From contig NC_079883.1 in NCBI RefSeq assembly GCF_029227915.1, positions 18,230,001 through 18,294,000 of the forward strand: DNA of 64,000 nucleotides, in the 5' to 3' direction. The notes beneath the pieces are model-generated. The model worked only from the letters and a program-made list of their open reading frames with translations, did no database searches and had not been told where the DNA came from. A program made the position numbers and the translations under genes. Source of the DNA: Hydractinia symbiolongicarpus (taxonomy: Eukaryota > Cnidaria > Hydrozoa > Anthoathecata > Hydractiniidae). Positions 35,238-49,066 of the stretch are shown in pieces (positions within the stretch are counted from its first letter, which is position 1; each line of letters starts with the position of its first letter).

Positions 35238-38200
35238 ATTGCAGCCCTTAGGGGCCTGTACCTGTAATTGACGGCGTTATAACGCCATGACACAATGGTA
35301 AACAACTTGGAACGTCGTAGTCCATTGAGAGTGGAAGGATTAGACGAATAGTAACCTGCGCAGGTACGTGGAACAACGCGAATTGGGTGTACGGCCTTTA
35401 TTAGGCTGCAAAAGGTCATATTACAGCCTTTAGAGACCTGTACACGTGGTTGACGGTGTTATAAAGCTGTGGCGCAATTGCAAACAACTTGGGACGTCTT
35501 AGTCCATTGAGAGTGGAAAGATTAGTCCGATCGTAACTTGCGCAGGCACGTGGAACAACGTGATTTATGTGTACGGCCTCTATTAGGCAGCAAAAGGCCA
35601 TACTATAGCCTTTAGAGGCATGTACACGTGGCTGACTGTGTTATAAAGCCATGGCGCAATGGAAAACAACTTGGGACTTCGTAGTCCTTTGAGAGTGGAA
35701 GGATAAGACCAATGATAACCTGCGCAGGCACGTGCAACCACGTGATATACGTGTAAGGCCTTTATTAGGCTGCAAGAGGCCATATTACACCCGTTAGACG
35801 CATGTACTTGTAGTTAACGGTGTTATAACGCCATGGCGCAATGGAAAACGACTTGTGACGTCGTAGTCCATTGAGAGTGGAAGGATTAGACCAATGGTAA
35901 CCTGCGCAGGCACGTGGAACAACGTGATTTATGTATACGGACTTTATTAGGCCGCAAAAGGCCATATTACAGCCTTTAGGGGCCTGTACACGTGTTTGAC
36001 GGTGTTGTGAATTCGTGGCGCTATGAAAAACAACTTGGGACTTCGTAGTCCTTTGAGAGTGGAAGGATAAGACCAATGATGACCTGCGCAGGCACGTGCA
36101 ACCACGTGATATACGTGTAAGGCCTTTATTAGGCTGCAAGAGGCCATATTACAGTCGTTAGACGCATGTACTTGTAGTTAACGGTGTTATAACGCCATGG
36201 CGCAATGGAAAACGACTTGTGACGTCGTAGTCCATTGAGAGTGGAAGGATTAGACCAAAGGTAACCTGAGCAGGCACGTGCAACCACGTGATATACGTGT
36301 AAGGCCTTTATTAGGCTGCAAAAGGCCATATTACAGTCGTTAGACGCATGTACTTGTAGTTAACGGTGTTATAACGCCATGGCGCAATGGAAAACGACTT
36401 GTGACGTCGTAGTCCATTGAGAGTGGAAGGATTAGACCAAAGGTAACCTGAGCAGGCACGTGCAACCACGTGATATACGTGTAAGGCCTTTATTAGGCTG
36501 CAAGAGGCCATATTACAGTCGTTAGACGCATGTACTTGTAGTTAACGGTGTTATAACGCCATGGCGCAATGGAAAACGACTTGTGACGTCGTAGTCCATT
36601 GAGAGTGGAAGGATTAGACCAATGGTAACCTGTGCAGGCACGTGGAACAACGTGATTTATGTATACGCACTTTATTAGGCCGCAAAAGGCCATATTACAG
36701 CCTTTAGGGGCCTGTACACGTGTTTGACGGTGTTGTGAAGCCGTGGCGCTATGAAAAACAACTTGGGACTTCGTAGTCCTTTGAGAGTGGAAGGATAAGA
36801 CCAATGATAACCTGCGCAGGCACGTGCAACCACGTGATATGCGTGTAAGGCCTTTATTAGGCTGCAAGAGGTCATATTACAGTCGTTAGACGCATGTACG
36901 TGTAGTTAACGGTGTTATAAAGCCATGGCGCAATGGAAAACGACTTGTGACGTCGTAGTCCATTGAGAGTTAGAGGATAAGACCAATGGTAACCTGTGCA
37001 GGCACGTGGAACCACGTGATATACGTGTAAGGCCTTTATTAGGGTACAAAATGCCATATTACAGCCTTTAGGGGCCTGTACACGTGTTTGACGGTGTTGT
37101 AAAGCCGTGGCGCTATGGAAAACAACTTGGGACTTCGTAGTCCTTTGAGAGTGGAAGGATAAGACCAATGATAACCTGCGCAGGCATGTGCAACCACGTG
37201 ATATACGTGTAAGGCCCTTATTAGTGTACAAGAGGCTATATTACAGCCCTTAGGGACTTGTACGTGTGGCTGACGCTGTTATAAAGCCATGGCGCAATGA
37301 AAAACTACTTGGGACGTCGTAGTTCATTGAGAGTGGAAGGAGAAGACTAATGGTAACCTGCGCAGGCACGTGCAACCACGTGATATATGTGTAAGGCCTT
37401 TATTAGGCTGCAAAAGGCCATATTACAGTCGTTAGACGCATGTACCCGTAGTTAACGGTGTTATAACGCAATGGCGCAATGGAAAAAAACTTGGAACGTC
37501 GTAGTCCATTGAGAGTGGAAGGATTAGACGAATAGTAACCTGCGCAGGCACGTGGAACCACGTGATATACGTGTAAGGCCTTTATTAGGGTACAAAAGGC
37601 CATATTACAGCCTTTAGGGGCCTGTACACGTGTTTGACTGTGTTGTAAAGCCGTGGCGCTATGAAAAACAACTTGGGACTTCGTAGTCCTTTGAGAATGG
37701 AAGGATAAGACCAATGATAACCTGCGCAGGCATGTGCAACCACATGATATACGTGTAAGGCCCTTATTAGTGTACAAGAGGCTATATTACAGCCCTTAGG
37801 GACTTGTACGTGGGGCTGACGCTGTTATAAAGCCATGGCGCAATGAAAAACTACTTGGGACGTCGTAGTTCATTGAGAGTGGAAGGAGAAGACTAATGGT
37901 AACCTGCGCAGGCACGTGCAACCACGTGATATACGTGTAAGGCCTTTATTAGGGTACAAAAGGCCATATTACAGCCTTTAGGGGCCTGTACACGTGTTTG
38001 ACTGTGTTGTAAAGCCGTGGCGCTATGAAAAACAACTTGGGACTTCGTAGTCCTTTGAGAATGGAAGGATAAGACCAATGATAACCTGCGCAGGCATGTG
38101 CAACCACATGATATACGTGTAAGGCCCTTATTAGTGTACAAGAGGCTATATTACAGCCCTTAGGGACTTGTACGTGTGGCTGACGCTGTTATAAAGCCAT

Positions 38201-39059
38201 GGCGCAATTGCAAACAACTTGGGACGTCGTAGTCCATTGAGATTACATGGACTAGTCCGATCGTAACTTGGGCAGGCACGTGGAACTACGTGATTTATGT
38301 GTGCGGCCTCTATTATGCAGCAAAAGGCCATACTATAGCCTTTAGAGGCCTGTGCACGTGGCTAACTGTGTTATAAAGCCATGGCGCAATGGAAAACCAC
38401 TTGGGACGTCGTAGTGCTTGGAGAGTGGAAGGATTACACCAATGCTAACCTGTGCAGGCACGTGCTACCACTTGATATACGTGTAAGGTCTTTATTAGGC
38501 CGCAAGAGGCCATATTACAGTCGTTAGACGCATGTACTCGTAGTTAACGGTGTTATAACGCCATGGCGCAACGGAAAACGACTTGGGACGTCGTAGTCCT
38601 TTGAGAGGGGAAGGATTAGACCAATGGTAACCTGCGCAGGAACGTGCAACCACGTGATATACGTGTAAGGCCTTTATTAGGGTACAAGAGGCTATATTAC
38701 AGCCGTTTGGGGCCTGTGCGCGTGGCTGACGCTGTTATAAAGCTATGGCGCAATGGAAAACAACTTGGGACGTCGTAGTCCATTGAGAGTGGAAGGATAA
38801 GACCAATGGTAACCTGCGCAGGTACGTGGAACAACGTGATTCATGTATGCGGACTTTATTAGGCTGCAAAAGGTCATATTACAGTCGTTAGACGCATGTA
38901 CCCGTAGTTAACGGTGTTATTACGCCATGGCGCAATGGAAAACAACTTGGGACGTCGTAGTCCATTGAGAGTGGAAGGATAAGACCAATGGTAACTTGCG
39001 CAGGCACGTGCAACCACGTGATATACGTGTAAGGCCTTTATTAGGGTACAAGAGGCTAT
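35238..39059 (+). repeat. Beta HOR unit, 21 monomers (3,822 bp)
   Basis: Copy of 19583-23404 (offset 15655) and 11576-15397. Private changes seen are GCAAAAGGCC at about 36320 and ACAAAATGCC at about 37047. The right part, about 37493-39059, is also the start of a 4.6-kb match to 1-4640. Confidence 0.9.
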
Positions 39060-42000
39060 ATTGCAGCCCTTAGGGGCCTGTACCTGTAATTGACGGCGTT
39101 ATAACGCCATGACACAATGGTAAACAACTTGGAACGTCGTAGTCCATTGAGAGTGGAAGGATTAGACGAATAGTAACCTGCGCAGGTACGTGGAACAACG
39201 CGAATTGGGTGTACGGCCTTTATTAGGCTGCAAAAGGTCATATTACAGCCTTTAGAGACCTGTACACGTGGTTGACGGTGTTATAAAGCTGTGGCGCAAT
39301 TGCAAACAACTTGGGACGTCTTAGTCCATTGAGAGTGGAAAGATTAGTCCGATCGTAACTTGCGCAGGCACGTGGAACAACGTGATTTATGTGTACGGCC
39401 TCTATTAGGCAGCAAAAGGCCATACTATAGCCTTTAGAGGCATGTACACGTGGCTGACGCTGTTATAAAGCTATGGCGCAATGGAAAACAACTTGGGACG
39501 TCGTAGTCCATTGAGAGTGGAAGGATAAGACCAATGGTAACCTGCGCAGGCACGTGGAACAACGTGATTCATGTATGCGGACTTTATTAGACCGCAAAAG
39601 GCCATATTACAGCCTTTAGGGGCCTGTACACGTGTTTGACGGTGTTATAAAGCTGTGGCGCAATTGCAAACAACTTGGGACGTCTTAGTCCATTGAGAGT
39701 GGAAAGATTAGTCCGATCGTAACTTGCGCAGGCACGTGGAACAACGTCATATACGTGTAAGGCCTTTATTAGTGTACAAGAGGCTATATTACAGCCCTTA
39801 GGGCTTGTACATGTGGCTGACGCTGTTATTAAGCAATGGCGCAATGTAAAAATACTTGGGACTTCGTAGTCCATTGAGAGTGGAAGGATAAGACCAATGC
39901 TAACCTGCGCAGGCACGTGCAACCACGTGATATACGTGTAAGGCCTTTATTAGGCTGCAAGAGGCCATATTACAGTCGTTAGACGCATGTACTTGTAGTT
40001 AACGGTGTTTTAACGCCATGGCGCAATGGAAAACGACTTGTGACGTCGTAGTCCATTGAGAGTGGAAGGATAAGACCAATGCTAACCTGCGCAGGCACGT
40101 GCAACCACGTGATATACGTGTAAGGCCTTTATTAGGCTGCAAGAGGCCATATTACAGTCGTTAGACGCATGTACTTGTAGTTAACGGTGTTATAACGCCA
40201 TGGCGCAATGGAAAACGACTTGTGACGTCGTAGTCCATTGAGAGTGGAAGGATTAGACAAATGGTAACCTGCGCAGTCACGTGAAACAACGTGATTTATG
40301 TTTACGGACTTTATTAGGCCGCAAAAGGCCATATTACAGCCTTTAGGGGCCTGTACACGTGGTTGACGGTCTTATAACGCCGTGGCGCTATGGAAAACAA
40401 CTTGGGACGTCGTAGTCCATTGAGAGTGGAAGGATAAGACCAATGCTAACCTGCGCAGGCACGTGCAACCACGTGATATGCGTGTAAGGCATTTATTAGG
40501 CTGCAAGAGGTCATATTACAGTCGTTAGACGCATGTACTTGTAATCAACGGTGTTATAAAGCCATGGCGCAATGGAAAACGACTTGTGACGTCGTAGTCC
40601 ATTGAGAGTGAAAGGATAAGACCAATGGTAACCTGCGCAGGCACGTGGAACCACGTGATATACGTGTAAGGCCTTTATTAGGGTACAAAAGGCCATATTA
40701 CAGCCTTTAGGGGCCTGTACACGTGTTTGACGGTGTTGTAAAGCCGTAGCGCTATGGAAAACAACTTGGGACTTCGTAGTCCTTTGGGAGTGGAAGGATA
40801 AGACCAATGATAACCTGCGCAGGCATGTGCAACCACGTGATATACGTGTAAGGCCCTTATTAGTGTACAAGAGGCTATATTACAGCCCTTAGGGACTTAT
40901 ACGTCTGGCTGACGCTGTTATAAAGCCATGGCGCAATGAAAAACTACTTGGGACGTCGTAGTTCATTGAGAGTGGAAGGAGAAGACTAATGGTAACCTGC
41001 GCAGGCACGTGCAACCACGTGATATATGTGTAAGGCCTTTATTAGGCTGCAAAAGGCCATATCACAGTCGTTAGACGCATGTACCCGTAGTTAACGGTGT
41101 TATAACGCCATGGCGCAATGGAAAACAACTTGGGACGTCGTAGTCCTTTGAGAGTGGAAGGATAAGACCAATGATAACCTGCGCAGGCATGTGCAACCAC
41201 GTGATATACGTGTAAGGCCCTTATTAGTGTACAAGAGGCTATATTACAGCCCTTAGGGACTTGTACGTGTGGCTGACGCTGTTATAAAGCCATGGCGCAA
41301 TGAAAAACTACTTGGGACGTCGTAGTTCATTGAGAGTGGAAGGAGAAGACTAATGGTAACCTGCGCAGGCACGTGCAACCACGTGATATATGTGTAAGGC
41401 CTTTATTAGGCTGCAAAAGGCCATATTACAGTCGTTAGACGCATGTACCCGTAGTTAACGGTGTTATAACGCAATGGCGCAATGGAAAAAAACTTGGAAC
41501 GTCGTAGTCCATTGAGAGTGGAAGGATTAGACGAATAGTAACCTGCGCAGGCACGTGGAACCACGTGATATACGTGTAAGGCCTTTATTAGGGTACAAAA
41601 GGCCATATTACAGCCTTTAGGGGCCTGTACACGTGTTTGACTGTGTTGTAAAGCCGTGGCGCTATGAAAAACAACTTGGGACTTCGTAGTCCTTTGAGAA
41701 TGGAAGGATAAGACCAATGATAACCTGCGCAGGCATGTGCAACCACATGATATACGTGTAAGGCCCTTATTAGTGTACAAGAGGCTATATTACAGCCCTT
41801 AGGGACTTGTACGTGGGGCTGACGCTGTTATAAAGCCATGGCGCAATGAAAAACTACTTGGGACGTCGTAGTTCATTGAGAGTGGAAGGAGAAGACTAAT
41901 GGTAACCTGCGCAGGCACGTGCAACCACGTGATATACGTGTAAGGCCTTTATTAGGGTACAAAAGGCCATATTACAGCCTTTAGGGGCCTGTACACGTGT

Positions 42001-42152
42001 TTGACTGTGTTGTAAAGCCGTGGCGCTATGAAAAACAACTTGGGACTTCGTAGTCCTTTGAGAATGGAAGGATAAGACCAATGATAACCTGCGCAGGCAT
42101 GTGCAACCACATGATATACGTGTAAGGCCCTTATTAGTGTACAAGAGGCTAT
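39060..42152 (+). repeat. Alpha HOR unit lacking five monomers (3,093 bp)
   Basis: Matches 1568-4656 (offset 37492) and its right neighbour 42153-45245 (offset 3093). It is exactly 910 bp shorter than the 4,003-bp alpha unit: the five monomers at 4657-5566 are absent, and the 82-codon-type backbone monomer pair at 41896-42145 runs straight into C at about 42150. Confidence 0.88.
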
Positions 42153-45100
42153 ATTGCAGCCCTTAGGGGCCTGTACCTGTAATTGACGGCGTTATAACGC
42201 CATGACACAATGGTAAACAACTTGGAACGTCGTAGTCCATTGAGAGTGGAAGGATTAGACGAATAGTAACCTGCGCAGGTACGTGGAACAACGCGAATTG
42301 GGTGTACGGCCTTTATTAGGCTGCAAAAGGTCATATTACAGCCTTTAGAGACCTGTACACGTGGTTGACGGTGTTATAAAGCTGTGGCGCAATTGCAAAC
42401 AACTTGGGACGTCTTAGTCCATTGAGAGTGGAAAGATTAGTCCGATCGTAACTTGCGCAGGCACGTGGAACAACGTGATTTATGTGTACGGCCTCTATTA
42501 GGCAGCAAAAGGCCATACTATAGCCTTTAGAGGCATGTACACGTGGCTGACGCTGTTATAAAGCTATGGCGCAATGGAAAACAACTTGGGACGTCGTAGT
42601 CCATTGAGAGTGGAAGGATAAGACCAATGGTAACCTGCGCAGGCACGTGGAACAACGTGATTCATGTATGCGGACTTTATTAGACCGCAAAAGGCCATAT
42701 TACAGCCTTTAGGGGCCTGTACACGTGTTTGACGGTGTTATAAAGCTGTGGCGCAATTGCAAACAACTTGGGACGTCTTAGTCCATTGAGAGTGGAAAGA
42801 TTAGTCCGATCGTAACTTGCGCAGGCACGTGGAACAACGTCATATACGTGTAAGGCCTTTATTAGTGTACAAGAGGCTATATTACAGCCCTTAGGGCTTG
42901 TACATGTGGCTGACGCTGTTATTAAGCAATGGCGCAATGTAAAAATACTTGGGACTTCGTAGTCCATTGAGAGTGGAAGGATAAGACCAATGCTAACCTG
43001 CGCAGGCACGTGCAACCACGTGATATACGTGTAAGGCCTTTATTAGGCTGCAAGAGGCCATATTACAGTCGTTAGACGCATGTACTTGTAGTTAACGGTG
43101 TTATAACGCCATGGCGCAATGGAAAACGACTTGTGACGTCGTAGTCCATTGAGAGTGGAAGGATAAGACCAATGCTAACCTGCGCAGGCACGTGCAACCA
43201 CGTGATATACGTGTAAGGCCTTTATTAGGCTGCAAGAGGCCATATTACAGTCGTTAGACGCATGTACTTGTAGTTAACGGTGTTATAACGCCATGGCGCA
43301 ATGGAAAACGACTTGTGACGTCGTAGTCCATTGAGAGTGGAAGGATTAGACAAATGGTAACCTGCGCAGTCACGTGAAACAACGTGATTTATGTTTACGG
43401 ACTTTATTAGGCCGCAAAAGGCCATATTACAGCCTTTAGGGGCCTGTACACGTGGTTGACGGTCTTATAACGCCGTGGCGCTATGGAAAACAACTTGGGA
43501 CGTCGTAGTCCATTGAGAGTGGAAGGATAAGACCAATGCTAACCTGCGCAGGCACGTGCAACCACGTGATATGCGTGTAAGGCATTTATTAGGCTGCAAG
43601 AGGTCATATTACAGTCGTTAGACGCATGTACTTGTAATCAACGGTGTTATAAAGCCATGGCGCAATGGAAAACGACTTGTGACGTCGTAGTCCATTGAGA
43701 GTGAAAGGATAAGACCAATGGTAACCTGCGCAGGCACGTGGAACCACGTGATATACGTGTAAGGCCTTTATTAGGGTACAAAAGGCCATATTACAGCCTT
43801 TAGGGGCCTGTACACGTGTTTGACGGTGTTGTAAAGCCGTAGCGCTATGGAAAACAACTTGGGACTTCGTAGTCCTTTGGGAGTGGAAGGATAAGACCAA
43901 TGATAACCTGCGCAGGCATGTGCAACCACGTGATATACGTGTAAGGCCCTTATTAGTGTACAAGAGGCTATATTACAGCCCTTAGGGACTTATACGTCTG
44001 GCTGACGCTGTTATAAAGCCATGGCGCAATGAAAAACTACTTGGGACGTCGTAGTTCATTGAGAGTGGAAGGAGAAGACTAATGGTAACCTGCGCAGGCA
44101 CGTGCAACCACGTGATATATGTGTAAGGCCTTTATTAGGCTGCAAAAGGCCATATCACAGTCGTTAGACGCATGTACCCGTAGTTAACGGTGTTATAACG
44201 CCATGGCGCAATGGAAAACAACTTGGGACGTCGTAGTCCTTTGAGAGTGGAAGGATAAGACCAATGATAACCTGCGCAGGCATGTGCAACCACGTGATAT
44301 ACGTGTAAGGCCCTTATTAGTGTACAAGAGGCTATATTACAGCCCTTAGGGACTTGTACGTGTGGCTGACGCTGTTATAAAGCCATGGCGCAATGAAAAA
44401 CTACTTGGGACGTCGTAGTTCATTGAGAGTGGAAGGAGAAGACTAATGGTAACCTGCGCAGGCACGTGCAACCACGTGATATATGTGTAAGGCCTTTATT
44501 AGGCTGCAAAAGGCCATATTACAGTCGTTAGACGCATGTACCCGTAGTTAACGGTGTTATAACGCAATGGCGCAATGGAAAAAAACTTGGAACGTCGTAG
44601 TCCATTGAGAGTGGAAGGATTAGACGAATAGTAACCTGCGCAGGCACGTGGAACCACGTGATATACGTGTAAGGCCTTTATTAGGGTACAAAAGGCCATA
44701 TTACAGCCTTTAGGGGCCTGTACACGTGTTTGACTGTGTTGTAAAGCCGTGGCGCTATGAAAAACAACTTGGGACTTCGTAGTCCTTTGAGAATGGAAGG
44801 ATAAGACCAATGATAACCTGCGCAGGCATGTGCAACCACATGATATACGTGTAAGGCCCTTATTAGTGTACAAGAGGCTATATTACAGCCCTTAGGGACT
44901 TGTACGTGGGGCTGACGCTGTTATAAAGCCATGGCGCAATGAAAAACTACTTGGGACGTCGTAGTTCATTGAGAGTGGAAGGAGAAGACTAATGGTAACC
45001 TGCGCAGGCACGTGCAACCACGTGATATACGTGTAAGGCCTTTATTAGGGTACAAAAGGCCATATTACAGCCTTTAGGGGCCTGTACACGTGTTTGACTG

Positions 45101-46155
45101 TGTTGTAAAGCCGTGGCGCTATGAAAAACAACTTGGGACTTCGTAGTCCTTTGAGAATGGAAGGATAAGACCAATGATAACCTGCGCAGGCATGTGCAAC
45201 CACATGATATACGTGTAAGGCCCTTATTAGTGTACAAGAGGCTATATTACAGCCCTTAGGGACTTGTACGTGTGGCTGACGCTGTTATAAAGCCATGGCG
45301 CAATTGCAAACAACTTGGGACGTCGTAGTCCATTGAGATTACATGGACTAGTCCGATCGTAACTTGGGCAGGCACGTGGAACTACGTGATTTATGTGTGC
45401 GGCCTCTATTATGCAGCAAAAGGCCATACTATAGCCTTTAGAGGCCTGTGCACGTGGCTAACTGTGTTATAAAGCCATGGCGCAATGGAAAACCACTTGG
45501 GACGTCGTAGTGCTTGGAGAGTGGAAGGATTACACCAATGCTAACCTGTGCAGGCACGTGCTACCACTTGATATACGTGTAAGGTCTTTATTAGGCCGCA
45601 AGAGGCCATATTACAGTCGTTAGACGCATGTACTCGTAGTTAACGGTGTTATAACGCCATGGCGCAACGGAAAACGACTTGGGACGTCGTAGTCCTTTGA
45701 GAGGGGAAGGATTAGACCAATGGTAACCTGCGCAGGAACGTGCAACCACGTGATATACGTGTAAGGCCTTTATTAGGGTACAAGAGGCTATATTACAGCC
45801 GTTTGGGGCCTGTGCGCGTGGCTGACGCTGTTATAAAGCTATGGCGCAATGGAAAACAACTTGGGACGTCGTAGTCCATTGAGAGTGGAAGGATAAGACC
45901 AATGGTAACCTGCGCAGGTACGTGGAACAACGTGATTCATGTATGCGGACTTTATTAGGCTGCAAAAGGTCATATTACAGTCGTTAGACGCATGTACCCG
46001 TAGTTAACGGTGTTATTACGCCATGGCGCAATGGAAAACAACTTGGGACGTCGTAGTCCATTGAGAGTGGAAGGATAAGACCAATGGTAACTTGCGCAGG
46101 CACGTGCAACCACGTGATATACGTGTAAGGCCTTTATTAGGGTACAAGAGGCTAT
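42153..46155 (+). repeat. Alpha HOR unit, 22 monomers (4,003 bp)
   Basis: Same length and order as 1568-5570 (offset 40585; homology runs on to 47167). It shares private changes with the preceding unit, GTAAAAATACTTGG (39846 and 42939) and CATATCACAG (about 41060 and 44153), so the two arose by a recent tandem duplication. Confidence 0.88.
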
Positions 46156-49066
46156 ATTGCAGCCCTTAGGGGCCTGTACCTGTAATTGACGGCGTTATAA
46201 CGCCATGACACAATGGTAAACAACTTGGAACGTCGTAGTCCATTGAGAGTGGAAGGATTAGACGAATAGTAACCTGCGCAGGTACGTGGAACAACGCGAA
46301 TTGGGTGTACGGCCTTTATTAGGCTGCAAAAGGTCATATTACAGCCTTTAGAGACCTGTACACGTGGTTGACGGTGTTATAAAGCTGTGGCGCAATTGCA
46401 AACAACTTGGGACGTCTTAGTCCATTGAGAGTGGAAAGATTAGTCCGATCGTAACTTGCGCAGGCACGTGGAACAACGTGATTTATGTGTACGGCCTCTA
46501 TTAGGCAGCAAAAGGCCATACTATAGCCTTTAGAGGCATGTACACGTGGCTGACGCTGTTATAAAGCTATGGCGCAATGGAAAACAACTTGGGACGTCGT
46601 AGTCCATTGAGAGTGGAAGGATAAGACCAATGGTAACCTGCGCAGGCACGTGGAACAACGTGATTCATGTATGCGGACTTTATTAGACCGCAAAAGGCCA
46701 TATTACAGCCTTTAGGGGCCTGTACACGTGTTTGACGGTGTTATAAAGCTGTGGCGCAATTGCAAACAACTTGGGACGTCTTAGTCCATTGAGAGTGGAA
46801 AGATTAGTCCGATCGTAACTTGCGCAGGCACGTGGAACAACGTCATATACGTGTAAGGCCTTTATTAGTGTACAAGAGGCTATATTACAGCCCTTAGGGC
46901 TTGTACATGTGGCTGACGCTGTTATTAAGCAATGGCGCAATGGAAAACTACTTGGGACTTCGTAGTCCATTGAGAGTGGAAGGATTAGACAAATGGTAAC
47001 CTGCGCAGTCACGTGAAACAACGTGATTTATGTTTACGGACTTTATTAGGCCGCAAAAGGCCATATTACAGCCTTTAGGGGCCTGTACACGTGGTTGACG
47101 GTCTTATAACGCCGTGGCGCTATGGAAAACAACTTGGGACGTCGTAGTCCATTGAGAGTGGAAGGATAAGACCAATGGTAACCTGCGCAGGCACGTGGAA
47201 CCACGTGATATACGTGTAAGGCCTTTATTAGGGTACAAAAGGCCATATTACAGCCTTTAGGGGCCTGTACACGTGTTTGACGGTGTTGTAAAGCCGTAGC
47301 GCTATGGAAAACAACTTGGGACTTCGTAGTCCTTTGGGAGTGGAAGGATAAGACCAATGATAACCTGCGCAGGCATGTGCAACCACGTGATATACGTGTA
47401 AGGCCCTTATTAGTGTACAAGAGGCTATATTACAGCCCTTAGGGACTTATACGTCTGGCTGACGCTGTTATAAAGCCATGGCGCAATGAAAAACTACTTG
47501 GGACGTCGTAGTTCATTGAGAGTGGAAGGAGAAGACTAATGGTAACCTGCGCAGGCACGTGCAACCACGTGATATATGTGTAAGGCCTTTATTAGGCTGC
47601 AAAAGGCCATATTACAGTCGTTAGACGCATGTACCCGTAGTTAACGGTGTTATAACGCCATGGCGCAATGGAAAACAACTTGGGACGTCGTAGTCCATTG
47701 AGAGTGGAAGGATAAGACCAATGGTAACTTGCGCAGGCACGTGCAACCACGTGATATACGTGTAAGGCCTTTATTAGGCTGCAAGAGGCCATATTACAGC
47801 CCTTAGGGGCCTGTGCGCGTGGCTGACGCTGTTATAAAGCCATGGCGCAATTGCAAACAACTTGGGACGTCGTAGTCCATTGAGATTACATGGACTAGTC
47901 CGATCGTAACTTGGGCAGGCACGTGGAACTACGTGATTTATGTGTGCGGCCTCTATTATGCAGCAAAAGGCCATACTATAGCCTTTAGAGGCCTGTACAC
48001 GTGGCTAACTGTGTTATAAAGCCATGGCGCAATGGAAAACCACTTGGGACGTCGTAGTGCTTGGAGAGTGGAAGGATTACACCAATGCTAACCTGTGCAG
48101 GCACGTGCAACCACTTGATATACGTGTAAGGTCTTTATTAGGCCGCAAGAGGCCATATTACAGTCGTTAGACGCATGTACTCGTAGTTAACGGTGTTATA
48201 ACGCCATGGCGCAACGGAAAACGACTTGGGACGTCGTAGTCCTTTGAGAGGGGAAGGATTAGACCAATGGTAACCTGCGCAGGAACGTGCAACCACGTGA
48301 TATACGTGTAAGGCCATTATTAGGGTACAAGAGGCTATATTACAGCCGTTTGGGGCCTGTGCGCGTGGCTGACGCTGTTATAAAGCTATGGCGCAATGGA
48401 AAACAACTTGGGACGTCGTAGTCTATTGAGAGTGGAAGGATAAGACCAATGGTAACCTGCGCAGGCACGTGGAACAACGTGATTCATGTATGCGGACTTT
48501 ATTAGGCCGCAAAAGGCCATATTACAGCCTTTAGGGGCCTGTACACGTGTTTGACGGTGTTGTAAGGCCGTGGCGCTATGGAAAACAACTTGGGACTTCG
48601 TAGTCCTTTGAGAGTGGAAGGATAAGACCAATGATAACCTGCGCAGGCATGTGCAACCACGTGATATACGTGTAAGGCCCTTATTAGTGTACAAGAGGCT
48701 ATATTACAGCCCTTAGGGGCTTGTACGTGTGAATGACGCTGTTATAAAGCCATGACACAATGGTAAACAACTTGGAACGTCGTAGTCCATTGAGAGTGGA
48801 AGGATTAGACGAATAGTAACCTGCGCAGGCACGTGTACCAACGCGAATTGGGTGTACGGCCTTTATTAGGCTGCAAAAGGTCATATTACAGTCGTTAGAC
48901 GCATGTACCCGTAGTTAACGGTGTTATTACGCCATGGCGCAATGGAAAACAACTTGGGACGTCGTAGTCCATTGAGAGTGGAAGGATAAGACCAATGGTA
49001 ACTTGCGCAGGCACGTGCAACCACGTGATATACGTGTAAGGCCTTTATTAGGGTACAAGAGGCTAT
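46156..49066 (+). repeat. Alpha-to-delta composite, 16 monomers (2,911 bp)
   Basis: 46156-47167 follows alpha (1-bp deletion at 46899). After a few transitional monomers (47167-47770), 47774-49066 follows delta at offset 22569 from 25205-26497. Near 47167 TTAGACAAATGG of the alpha relative is replaced by ATAAGACCAATGG. Confidence 0.78.
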
